Source of the DNA: JAGLTN01 sp023135255
Lineage (GTDB): Bacteria; Planctomycetota; Phycisphaerae; Sedimentisphaerales; Anaerobacaceae
Length of the DNA: 26,408 nt
Assembly (NCBI GenBank): GCA_030639495.1
Contig: DAOWCP010000024.1
Location: forward strand, 1-26,408
Reading direction: 5' to 3'
The notes beneath the pieces were generated by a model that was not told the DNA's origin, searched no databases, and saw nothing but the letters and a program-made list of their open reading frames with translations. Shown piece after piece: positions 1 through 6,491 of this stretch; the stretch's first letter is position 1, and the number at the start of each line of letters is the position of its first letter. The position numbers were made by a program, and so were the translations under genes.

Positions 1-404
1 AAATGCAATTTTTGGTTGCGGAAAATGGTGCTGTAATCGGCATAATCGTTACAGACGGAATTTTTTGGTGCGGATAGGCCTTGTGGTGGGTCAGGTTTTA
101 CGCATATGCGAAATTTGCGGCTCTTTATGGTGATTAAATATGTTTTACCATGAAGATCATGAAGGACGTGAAGAAAAAAGTGTTAACCACTGATTGCGTG
201 GGTTGCGCGGATTTAAAAGGAAGAAAAGACGGAAATTGTGAAATGTGGCCGCGAAGGGTTAGATTCCTGGGTAGAAGAAAGGCTTTAAAAATTTATCCCG
301 CAAAGGCGCAAAGGCGCTAAGGAAAGATAAGAAAAGGTTTTTTTCTTGTTTTTTATTTGGTTGGGGATATAATGGCTTTGGAATTTTAGCTTTGATTAGC
401 AGGA
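1..404. other. Left-edge noncoding stretch with relics of common intergenic repeats
   Basis: I see no convincing complete gene here. A short frame open from the left edge stops at the TAG at 75-77; it reads as a plausible hydrophobic protein end (FLVAENGAVIGIIVTDG) and could be the last codons of an upstream gene, but the evidence is thin. A perfect 10-bp palindrome, CGCATATGCG, lies at 101-110. Around 144-180 is a run of the TACCATGAAGATCATGAAGG type, followed by an AACCACTGATT-like string. Such strings recur between genes in many environmental bacterial genomes. The region looks like decayed intergenic DNA. Confidence 0.5.
299..322. repeat. Short tandem repeat CAAAGGCG
   Basis: CAAAGGCG occurs twice in tandem at 301-308 and 309-316, followed by a partial diverged third unit (CTAAGG). 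Strings of the CGCAAAGGCGC type are scattered through the intergenic DNA of many bacteria. On the minus strand it translates to the familiar spurious FAPLRDK peptide, so the minus-strand reading frame across it should not be called a gene. Confidence 0.6.
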
Positions 405-455
405 TGTGGGAAATAAATGGGAAAATGAGGTTTCTGACAACTTTAATTAGCCCCC
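405..455 (+). repeat. Left half of an interrupted about 95-bp repeat element
   Basis: This segment matches 6065-6116 almost base for base. The first 24 bases, from TGTGGGAAATAAATGG onward, are identical; after that there are a handful of substitutions and one single-base indel. Both copies end in a run of five C. In the intact copy the C run is followed directly by GCGGAATCATTTAG, but here it is followed by TGTATCGAACTG, and the GCGGAATC part reappears only at 4334. This places the left edge of an insertion immediately after base 455. Confidence 0.8.
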
Positions 456-480
456 TGTATCGAACTGCTAAAAGACCAGA

Positions 481-576
481 CACAAACAAGTTGTGATACT
501 AAGATGGAGAGCTTCGTTTAGAGAGCTATAATTACTGTTAGAAGTTAGGGGAAATTTTAATAAGGAATTGAGGATA
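481..576 (+). promoter_or_regulatory. Probable promoter/operator of the helicase-DarT-glycohydrolase operon
   Basis: A consensus -10 hexamer TATAAT is at 527-532, but no good -35 box lies at the right distance. Upstream is an inverted repeat, CACAA (481-485) and TTGTG (491-495) with a five-base loop. A direct repeat, GAGAGCT, is at 507-513 and 521-527, its second copy touching the -10 box. These could be binding sites for a repressor. A ribosome-binding AAGGA is at 562-566, ten bases before the ATG at 577. The assignment is from pattern alone. Confidence 0.35.
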
Positions 577-1977
577 ATGAAAACGCTTCCTACAACAGTG
601 CCTACTGGAGAACAGCTTGCATTAATTGCAAATCCAAGATCAGGAGTGCAGCTTATTAGAGGTGCCGCAGGTTCTGGCAAAACCACTACTGCTTTGTTAA
701 TGTTACATCACCTAAGTGACTTTTATTTGAGTAGGAAAAGAAGGCATGGGCTTCCAGATGATATTAATGTGCTTGTCATTACTTTTAACAAAACCTTAAG
801 AGGGTATATAAATGATTTAGCACAAAACCAGATACGATCTTCTGCAGAACTCAATCTAAATGTGTTAACATTTGCAAAGTGGGCTAAAGATTTTTTACCT
901 GGCCTAGATATATCAGCGGATTCATGTTCAAGGAAAATAGCCGCTTTGTCAAATAATATGCCTCTGCAAGCTGATTTTATTCAGAAGGAGATAGATTACT
1001 TACTGGGCAGGTTTAAGGCAGAAGATTTGCCCGAATACTTAACTTGTAGAAGGGACGGCAGGGGAACATCCCCCAGAATGGATCAAGCTTTGCGTCAAAG
1101 GTTACTCGATGAAGTTGTTCGTCCATATATTGATTGGAAACAGCAGAAAGGCGTATCCGATTGGAACGATCTTGCTATTACTCTTTTAGATGAAACCCCC
1201 AGTATCAAATATGATATTGTCATAGCAGATGAAGCCCAGGATTTTTCAGCCAATCAAATCAGAGCAATGATGCATTTTACTGCTGATCCTTCTTCTGTAG
1301 TTTTTGTCCTTGATGCTGCTCAACGAATTTATCCTAGAGGCTTTCGATGGGGCGAGGCTGGGATAACGATACGACAAAACCAAAGCCATCGATTGTCCGA
1401 AAACCACCGAAATACTCAGCAGATTTGTAAATTTGCAGCGCCATTAATTGAAGGTCTTGAAATTGGTGACGATGGAACACTTCCTGATCTTAATTCATGC
1501 AAGAGAACTGGCCCGATTCCGTTGGTAATAAAGGGGCGATATGCTGATCAGATGAAATACGTTATTGAGTATATTAAATCCTATATTGATTTAAAAAATG
1601 AGTCCGTAGCTTTCCTAAAACCCTATGGAGGGGAATGGTTTCGATATACTATTGAGCAGTTAAATAACAATTCTTTGGCATTTGTCAAAATTACAAAAAT
1701 GGGAAATTGGCCTACAGGGTCAGAAAACATAGCTTTATCAACTATGCATTCTGCAAAGGGTCTTGAATTTGATCATGTCTTTATACTTGGCCTAAATGAT
1801 GAAGTTACTCCTTGTGGTTCAGAATCAGGGGATTCCGACCTAGAAAACCTTCGAAGAATGCTTGCAATGTCAATCACCAGAGCCAGAAAGTCTGTAATAG
1901 TTGGATATTTGCCCGAAGATACATCTAAACTTATATCATATTTGGACTCTGATACTTATCAGGAGGTTTTATTGTGA
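577..1977 (+). CDS. UvrD/Rep-like superfamily 1 helicase (ATP-dependent)
   Basis: The protein has 466 residues from the ATG at 577; a TTG at 568 is in frame but lies too close to the AAGGA ribosome site. SF1 helicase motifs appear in order: Walker A GAAGSGKT (29-36), a motif Ia-like VITFNKTLR, motif II DEAQD (218-222), an LDAAQRIYPRG segment, motif V STMHSAKGLEF (388-398) and motif VI MSITRARK (431-438). It should bind ATP and translocate on DNA or RNA. It is much shorter than UvrD or Rep (about 700 residues), so the accessory subdomains are reduced. It is the first gene of a tightly coupled operon: its stop overlaps the GTG start of the DarT-like gene by four bases. In this setting it probably serves the defence module, for example as sensor or as remodeller of modified nucleic acid; that role is inference. 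Confidence 0.9.
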   Translation: MKTLPTTVPTGEQLALIANPRSGVQLIRGAAGSGKTTTALLMLHHLSDFYLSRKRRHGLPDDINVLVITFNKTLRGYINDLAQNQIRSSAELNLNVLTFAKWAKDFLPGLDISADSCSRKIAALSNNMPLQADFIQKEIDYLLGRFKAEDLPEYLTCRRDGRGTSPRMDQALRQRLLDEVVRPYIDWKQQKGVSDWNDLAITLLDETPSIKYDIVIADEAQDFSANQIRAMMHFTADPSSVVFVLDAAQRIYPRGFRWGEAGITIRQNQSHRLSENHRNTQQICKFAAPLIEGLEIGDDGTLPDLNSCKRTGPIPLVIKGRYADQMKYVIEYIKSYIDLKNESVAFLKPYGGEWFRYTIEQLNNNSLAFVKITKMGNWPTGSENIALSTMHSAKGLEFDHVFILGLNDEVTPCGSESGDSDLENLRRMLAMSITRARKSVIVGYLPEDTSKLISYLDSDTYQEVLL

Positions 1978-2615
1978 CAATAAGTGATATGATTGAGGAA
2001 CGTGAAATAAAGGAAATCCTCCATTTCACAACTAATAAGGGAATAACAGGGATATTGTCTTTGCAATCAGTCCTATCTTGCAAACTTCTTCCAGAAGAAA
2101 AATACTTGGAACATATTCTTAAAATTAATTGTCCAGACAGAAGTCGTGATATAGATTGGCTTGATTATGTGAATCTATCTATTAGCTCTATAAATAAACG
2201 GCTATTTGATATTTCAAAAGACAAGTGGCATTCACACATGGATGGGTGGTGGTGCGTCCTTTCTCTTTCTCCCGAGATATTAACTCATTCTGGCGTAGTT
2301 TTTTGCACAACTAACAATGCTTACAATAGCGTTGTCAAGAGAGGGGAAGGGGTAGCAGGACTTAAGGAATTGTTTGCTGATAAAGTTATAGAATACGAAA
2401 GTCGAACTTTAGCAACTCGTAGAATCTCAACACCTTCAAATCAGCCGACAAGTTCACAAGCAGAAGTTCTTTATCCTCAAAAACTTTCTCTTGAATACCT
2501 CCAGTGTATTTATGTAAAAGAATCAGATGATGCGTCTGCGATTGAAAGCCAATTTAGCTTGTATCCTGACGGTTATGTAGTAGAATGCATAGAGAAGCCG
2601 GAACTGTTTTTATAA
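1974..2615 (+). CDS. DarT-like (DUF4433-type) ADP-ribosyltransferase, probable toxin
   Basis: This 213-residue protein starts at a GTG that overlaps the helicase stop (GTGA), behind a strong AGGAGG at 1961-1966. The N-terminal HFTT (H17-T20) followed by a GILSLQSVL segment matches the NAD-binding start of DarT enzymes. YVNLSIS (65-71) corresponds to the YVPFYF-like region, and VVFCTTNNA (108-116) to the VF.DGNA strand. SSQAEVLYP (160-168) carries the expected catalytic glutamate, E164, in the QAE motif. DarT enzymes transfer ADP-ribose from NAD+ to bases of single-stranded DNA and act as toxins or anti-phage effectors; the base used by this variant cannot be read from sequence. The next gene encodes a predicted ADP-ribose-removing enzyme, which supports a toxin-antidote pairing. 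Confidence 0.75.
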   Translation: MTISDMIEEREIKEILHFTTNKGITGILSLQSVLSCKLLPEEKYLEHILKINCPDRSRDIDWLDYVNLSISSINKRLFDISKDKWHSHMDGWWCVLSLSPEILTHSGVVFCTTNNAYNSVVKRGEGVAGLKELFADKVIEYESRTLATRRISTPSNQPTSSQAEVLYPQKLSLEYLQCIYVKESDDASAIESQFSLYPDGYVVECIEKPELFL

Positions 2616-2632
2616 AAAGGAATAGACTAATA

Positions 2633-4306
2633 ATGTCTAAAAAAGATTCAATAAGAAGGGCAATGCTTTGGGCGGCCTATGGGGATGCTCTTGGTTTTAT
2701 CACAGAATTATGCTCCAAATCTGGTCTTTCGAGAAGAACTGGAGGGGTAACTCATGTCAGCGAGTTGATACCTTGGAAGCGAAAGATAGGCGGGAAATTT
2801 GGGATTCAAGTTGAATTACGAAAAGGCTGTTATTCAGACGACACACAATTGCGTTTAGCTACATGCAGGTCGATAATGGGAGATGGTCATTTTGACGTTG
2901 AGACTTTTTCAAAAGTAGAGTTGCCCGTATGGCTTTCCTATGCTTTGGGTGCTGGTGTTGGAAGTAAAGTTGCTGCGGAATCTTTAAAGAAAAACAGCAT
3001 TCAATGGAATTCTAATTTTTTTAAAACAAACTACTCTCAGTATATTAATGGTGGAGGCAATGGTGCGGCCATGAGAATTCAGCCTCATGTATTAAGTGCC
3101 CCTGATGACAAAAAAATAGAAACTATTTTGAAGGATGTTATTAGAAATACTATAACAACCCATGGTCACACTAGAGCCGTTATTGGTTCAGTATTCCATG
3201 CTCTTATTCTTTATAAAGTTCAAAAAACTGGCAAAATAGCCGGCCCTGAAACTTGGCTGGAAACAATTGATATTCTCAAGGATATTCCCAATATAGTTGA
3301 ATCGGATGAGAAATTGGGACAGTTTTGGCTACCTCACTGGGAGAATGAAGCCAAGCAATCATTCAAAGAAGCTATTAATAAATCTGCTGATGAGTTGGTT
3401 TCGGATATTCGTATTATTCAAGGCAATTTAAATGGAATAAAATCAAACACTAATGATTACTCAGAACTCGTAAAAAAGATTGGATGCTTTGATAAGAGTT
3501 CTATGGGGTCTGCTCCTAAGACAGCACTCTTGGCGGCCTATTTAAGTTATTGTTTTCAAAATAATCCACATGAAGGTATTGTTGAGAGTGTCAATTTGTT
3601 GGGAAGTGACACAGATACAATAGCAACAATGGCTGGAGCTATTTTGGGTTTAATAACAGAATATGATCCTCCTGAAGAAGTCATGGATTTCGAGTACATC
3701 AATAGCCAGTCCGACAGACTCTATCAACTGAGCCAAAGTCATGAAACAGAAAACAATTGCTATCCAGACTTATTGTTTTGGCGACCTCCTTTGACGCAAA
3801 TAGATACGATTGGTAAATATAAAAATGAAATAGTTTTGATGGGATTTGGAAAGGTTGTCCAGTCAGAAATAGCTGGCAAGAATAACGGCAAGTATCCCTA
3901 TACTTGGCAATGGTTAGACTTAGAGTTTGGGCAGACCATTATTGCTAAAACACGAGAAAAACTTGAATTAATTGATGAAAAGTCACTGCCAATAAAATCG
4001 TCAGGTAAGAGAATGAACATGACAATGAAAACAAAATCTTTACACAAAACTTCCAACGCTTCACTTACATATCCAAAACAAAAAAACCTATGGGATGATC
4101 AAGGAAATACGGACGATAATAACTCAGGAGAGATAACTCTGGATCAAGCAACTGGTGTCTGTATAAAATCAAAATTTGATGAGCAAATTGTAGGAAAAAT
4201 GTTAATGGGGTTTGTAAAACAGAAACATGGCATTGAGAAGTCTATTGCTTTTGCAGCAATTATAGCTAAAGCTAAGCAGGCCCGTATGAAGTTTGGGGAT
4301 AATTAA
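2633..4306 (+). CDS. ADP-ribosylglycohydrolase (ARH/DraG fold) with C-terminal extension, probable antidote
   Basis: The chosen start is the ATG at 2633 (557 residues), eleven bases after AAGGA at 2617-2621; an upstream in-frame ATG at 2585 lies inside the DarT-like gene. The first 355 residues or so form an ARH domain: GDALG (17-21), SDDT (68-71, metal ligands), NGAAMR (143-148), HGHTRA (177-182) and GSDTDT (324-329, metal ligands D326 and D328). The binuclear magnesium site therefore looks complete and the enzyme should be active. Residues 356-557 are an extension not found in minimal DraG/ARH proteins. It contains a YTWQWLDLEFGQT segment, then a polar linker and a helical end. ARH enzymes hydrolyse ADP-ribose from amino acids, ADP-ribose polymers or DNA. 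Here the likely role is reversing modification by the DarT-like partner. Confidence 0.85.
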   Translation: MSKKDSIRRAMLWAAYGDALGFITELCSKSGLSRRTGGVTHVSELIPWKRKIGGKFGIQVELRKGCYSDDTQLRLATCRSIMGDGHFDVETFSKVELPVWLSYALGAGVGSKVAAESLKKNSIQWNSNFFKTNYSQYINGGGNGAAMRIQPHVLSAPDDKKIETILKDVIRNTITTHGHTRAVIGSVFHALILYKVQKTGKIAGPETWLETIDILKDIPNIVESDEKLGQFWLPHWENEAKQSFKEAINKSADELVSDIRIIQGNLNGIKSNTNDYSELVKKIGCFDKSSMGSAPKTALLAAYLSYCFQNNPHEGIVESVNLLGSDTDTIATMAGAILGLITEYDPPEEVMDFEYINSQSDRLYQLSQSHETENNCYPDLLFWRPPLTQIDTIGKYKNEIVLMGFGKVVQSEIAGKNNGKYPYTWQWLDLEFGQTIIAKTREKLELIDEKSLPIKSSGKRMNMTMKTKSLHKTSNASLTYPKQKNLWDDQGNTDDNNSGEITLDQATGVCIKSKFDEQIVGKMLMGFVKQKHGIEKSIAFAAIIAKAKQARMKFGDN

Positions 4307-4333
4307 AGCTATCCGGCCATAAAATACCAAAAG

Positions 4334-4377
4334 GCGGAATCATTTAGTAAAAGCGATTGGCTTTGCAATATTTCCAG
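4334..4377 (+). repeat. Right half of the interrupted repeat element
   Basis: Forty-four bases, beginning GCGGAATCATTTAG and ending ATATTTCCAG, are identical to 6117-6160. In the intact copy this sequence directly follows the CCCCC end of the left half. Here it is preceded by the last bases of the cassette (ACCAAAAG). It ends 37 bases before the ATG of the DUF4139 gene, so it may lie in that gene's leader. Confidence 0.85.
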
Positions 4378-4414
4378 ATTTCATTTTAATAACCTTTTTT
4401 GAAAGGGCTGAGAT

Positions 4415-6052
4415 ATGAAAAAAAATGTAATTTTATTTGTTATTTTGTTGGTGTTCGCTTCTCTTTTGCAGGGGTCGACTGTGGCCGTGCAGGTAAAGGA
4501 AGTTACGCTTTTTAAGAACGGTCTGGGGTATTTCGTATGCGAGGTTACACCGCCTGACAACGAAGCATCATTTAATATCACACCTGCTGCTGCGGCGACG
4601 CATGGCACATTCTGGCTGTCTTATTCAGATGATGTAAAGCTGCAAAGCTTAATCGCCAGAAAAACCGAGTTTGAAGAAAAAATTCAAGCTGTCAATATCC
4701 CCGAATTACTCAAAGCCAACGTCGGCAAAAAGGTTTGGCTTGTGTTCGATAAAGATGAACGAGTAAAATGCACCATAAAATATTTCGCGGAAGACCGCGT
4801 CCGCCCGCAGCCCGATGTTTATGCCGTCGGCGGCGGGAGCAACGATCACCCAAATTATAGGCAAAACGGCGACCTGATGATTATCGAAAAGGATAGCGGC
4901 GAAATGTGCCTTAATCCCTCTTCGGTAAAGAGAGTAGAATTCATAGGCGAGGCCGCGGAAAAAACCTATACCGAGAAAGTAAAACGCTACCAGTTAGAAG
5001 TAAAGCTGGCTTCGCCGGCTTCGGGGCAAAAGCTTATCCTAAGCCAGCTATCAAAGGGTATTACATGGGCGCCGAGCTACATCGTTGATATTACCGACCC
5101 GGAGAAAGCCCTGATCTCGGCTAAGGCAGAAATCATCAATGAGGCCTGCGACCTCAACGATGTTACTGTGCAGTTAGTTACCGGCTATCCGCATTTGCAG
5201 TTCGCTAATATTGTAAGCCCGATGTCGCTGAAAGAAAATCTTGCGCAGTTTTTGTCGTCGCTCGTAAGAGGCGAAAGTGAACGCGGTAATGTCAGCGGCC
5301 CGATGTCAAATATAATGTATCAAGCAGATCGATCGGGAGTGATGCCGGAGGTGATGCCTGCTTATGGTGTTGCTGCTACAGGCAAGACCGCTGAGGATCT
5401 TTTTTTCTATCCTATCGAGAAGATACAGCTTGCAAAGGGCGAGGTGGGCTATTTTCCGCTATTTACCGAATCTGTTTCATATAAGCACATTTACAAATGG
5501 GATATTCCCGACTACCTCAATAAGGAAGACCGCTATGGGCAGCGACGCAGAGGGGAACAATCCAAGGGAACGGAAGAGGAAGTATGGCACTGTGTAAGGC
5601 TTGAGAACACAAGCAAAATACCATGGACGACCGCACCGGCTCAGACCATCAAGGATGGTTTAATTATTGGACAGGATACGTTAAATTATACCCCATCCGA
5701 GGGTAAATCCACTTTGCGCATCACGCAGGCAATCAATGTAAAGGCTGAGCAGGTAGAGATGGAAATAGACAGGAAACGCGAGGCGGCACGCTTTTACGGC
5801 AGTTCTTATGACCTTGTAACAGTTGAGGGGAAACTGGCGGTTACTAATATGCAGTTCAAGGCGGCGATGTTGGAAATTACCAAAAACATCTCCGGCGAGA
5901 TTAAAACATCTGAGCCTGAAGCGGCTGTTGAGAAATTAGCAAAGGGGCTGAAGCAGATGAATACATCGCTAAAGCTTACCTGGACTATCGACCTTGAGCC
6001 CGGCGAACACAAAGAACTTGAATATACGTACGAAGTTTACGTCAGGAGATAA
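4415..6052 (+). CDS. Secreted DUF4139-domain protein
   Basis: The protein has 545 residues with a clear signal peptide (KK, then a hydrophobic stretch to about residue 18, cleavage probably near residue 21). The mature part opens with KEVTLFKNGLGYFV, the usual first strand of DUF4139/mucoidy-inhibitor-like proteins. LSKGITWAPSYIVDI and the following DVTVQLVTGYPHLQF match the conserved core of that family. The end (TWTIDLEPGEHKELEYTYEVYV) is the standard last beta segment. Members are exported beta-rich proteins of poorly known function, without catalytic motifs that I can name. A GAAAGG ribosome site is at 4401-4406. The gene stands alone, bracketed by two copies of the 95-bp repeat. Confidence 0.8.
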   Translation: MKKNVILFVILLVFASLLQGSTVAVQVKEVTLFKNGLGYFVCEVTPPDNEASFNITPAAAATHGTFWLSYSDDVKLQSLIARKTEFEEKIQAVNIPELLKANVGKKVWLVFDKDERVKCTIKYFAEDRVRPQPDVYAVGGGSNDHPNYRQNGDLMIIEKDSGEMCLNPSSVKRVEFIGEAAEKTYTEKVKRYQLEVKLASPASGQKLILSQLSKGITWAPSYIVDITDPEKALISAKAEIINEACDLNDVTVQLVTGYPHLQFANIVSPMSLKENLAQFLSSLVRGESERGNVSGPMSNIMYQADRSGVMPEVMPAYGVAATGKTAEDLFFYPIEKIQLAKGEVGYFPLFTESVSYKHIYKWDIPDYLNKEDRYGQRRRGEQSKGTEEEVWHCVRLENTSKIPWTTAPAQTIKDGLIIGQDTLNYTPSEGKSTLRITQAINVKAEQVEMEIDRKREAARFYGSSYDLVTVEGKLAVTNMQFKAAMLEITKNISGEIKTSEPEAAVEKLAKGLKQMNTSLKLTWTIDLEPGEHKELEYTYEVYVRR

Positions 6053-6064
6053 GAATTATAGAAG

Positions 6065-6160
6065 TGTGGGAAATAAATGGGAAAATGAAGTTTTCTGGTA
6101 GCTTTAATTGGCCCCCGCGGAATCATTTAGTAAAAGCGATTGGCTTTGCAATATTTCCAG
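6065..6160 (+). repeat. Intact copy of the about 95-bp repeat element with terminal inverted repeats
   Basis: This element reproduces, without interruption, the two segments found apart at 405-455 and 4334-4377. Its ends carry a 7-bp inverted repeat: GGAAATA at 6069-6075 and TATTTCC at 6152-6158. Inside is a shorter pair, GCTTT (6101-6105) and AAAGC (6133-6137). It could be a MITE-like element or the template of a small structured RNA. With only two copies in view I cannot tell which. It starts 12 bases after the DUF4139 stop codon. Confidence 0.65.
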
Positions 6161-6196
6161 TTTGTTTTGGGGGATTGGGAGTTGGATGGTAGAAAA

Positions 6197-6216
6197 CCCT
6201 GCGACGGGTCGCAGGG
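6197..6216. repeat. Perfect 8-bp inverted repeat (CCCTGCGA/TCGCAGGG)
   Basis: The arms are at 6197-6204 and 6209-6216 with a CGGG loop. The hairpin would be strong, but no T run follows on either strand, so it does not look like an intrinsic terminator. It is more likely part of a dispersed palindromic repeat. Confidence 0.7.
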
Positions 6217-6308
6217 CTAATCTTTGGGGATTTAAGGAATAGAAAAAATGGATCCCCGCATTCGCGAGGATGACAAAAATGAGTGGGGGAAAGTGTTGGC
6301 GGTGTGAA

Positions 6309-6326
6309 CCCCCTCTAAAGAGGGGG
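6309..6326. repeat. Perfect 8-bp inverted repeat (CCCCCTCT/AGAGGGGG)
   Basis: The arms are at 6309-6316 and 6319-6326, separated by AA. The sequence continues into GTTAGGGGGT at 6341-6350, giving a second G run. CCCCCTCTAAAGAGGGGG-type palindromes are widespread in intergenic DNA. No T tract follows, so I do not call it a terminator. Confidence 0.7.
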
Positions 6327-6491
6327 CTAAACTCAGTGACGTTAGGGGGTCGGAATACGTTTTTGGGTTGTGGTAAGTGGGTTTTGGGGGGAATCCTTAA
6401 ATTTGAGTAGATTTTGCTGGTGTTTTCTCATTATTTATGGTATCATATGCCGTATATGTGATTTTGTGTTTTTTGTGGAAGGTGTGATGTT

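Larger units (their letters stand above)
456..4333 (+). mobile_element. Inserted three-gene cassette (helicase, DarT-like transferase, ADP-ribosylglycohydrolase)
   Basis: The boundaries come from comparing the split repeat (405-455 plus 4334-4377) with the intact copy at 6065-6160. Everything between the halves, 3878 bp, appears to have been placed between CCCCC and GCGGAATC. It carries exactly one complete operon with its own upstream region. I see no transposase, recombinase, terminal inverted repeat or target-site duplication at the edges, so the mechanism is unknown. The alternative is that the halves are independent repeat copies that happen to flank the operon. The clean fit of both junctions to the intact copy favours insertion. 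Confidence 0.6.
6161..6491. other. Noncoding stretch with several palindromes between the DUF4139 and CotH genes
   Basis: No gene is visible in this stretch. It holds two perfect inverted repeats (listed separately). At 6248-6279 it has a string of the ATGGATCCCCGCATTCGCGAG type, which resembles a dispersed repeat seen between genes in many bacteria. Further down the DNA becomes AT-rich (TATCAT at 6441-6446, a possible -10 box). A GGAAGG ribosome site at 6477-6482 serves the CotH gene. The CotH promoter is probably in 6400-6460, but I cannot place a -35 box with confidence. Confidence 0.5.

Noticed and set aside
259..489. Minus-strand reading frame of 76 codons in the left flank
   Set aside because: It runs across the CAAAGGCG repeat and the left half-repeat, gives the common spurious FAPLRDK peptide, and has no ribosome site or family resemblance.
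468..490. Left cassette edge as a diverged copy of the right half-repeat (shared TAAAAG)
   Set aside because: Only a few scattered bases agree and the similarity stops after AAAAG, so it is no better than chance.
456..4333. Transposon-type terminal inverted repeats or target duplication at the cassette edges
   Set aside because: The left end (TGTATCGAACTG) and the reverse complement of the right end (CTTTTGGTATTT) do not match, and no duplicated bases flank the junctions.
6197..6326. Intrinsic terminators after the DUF4139 gene
   Set aside because: Both hairpins are strong but neither is followed by a T run on either strand, and they lie 145 bases or more past the stop codon.
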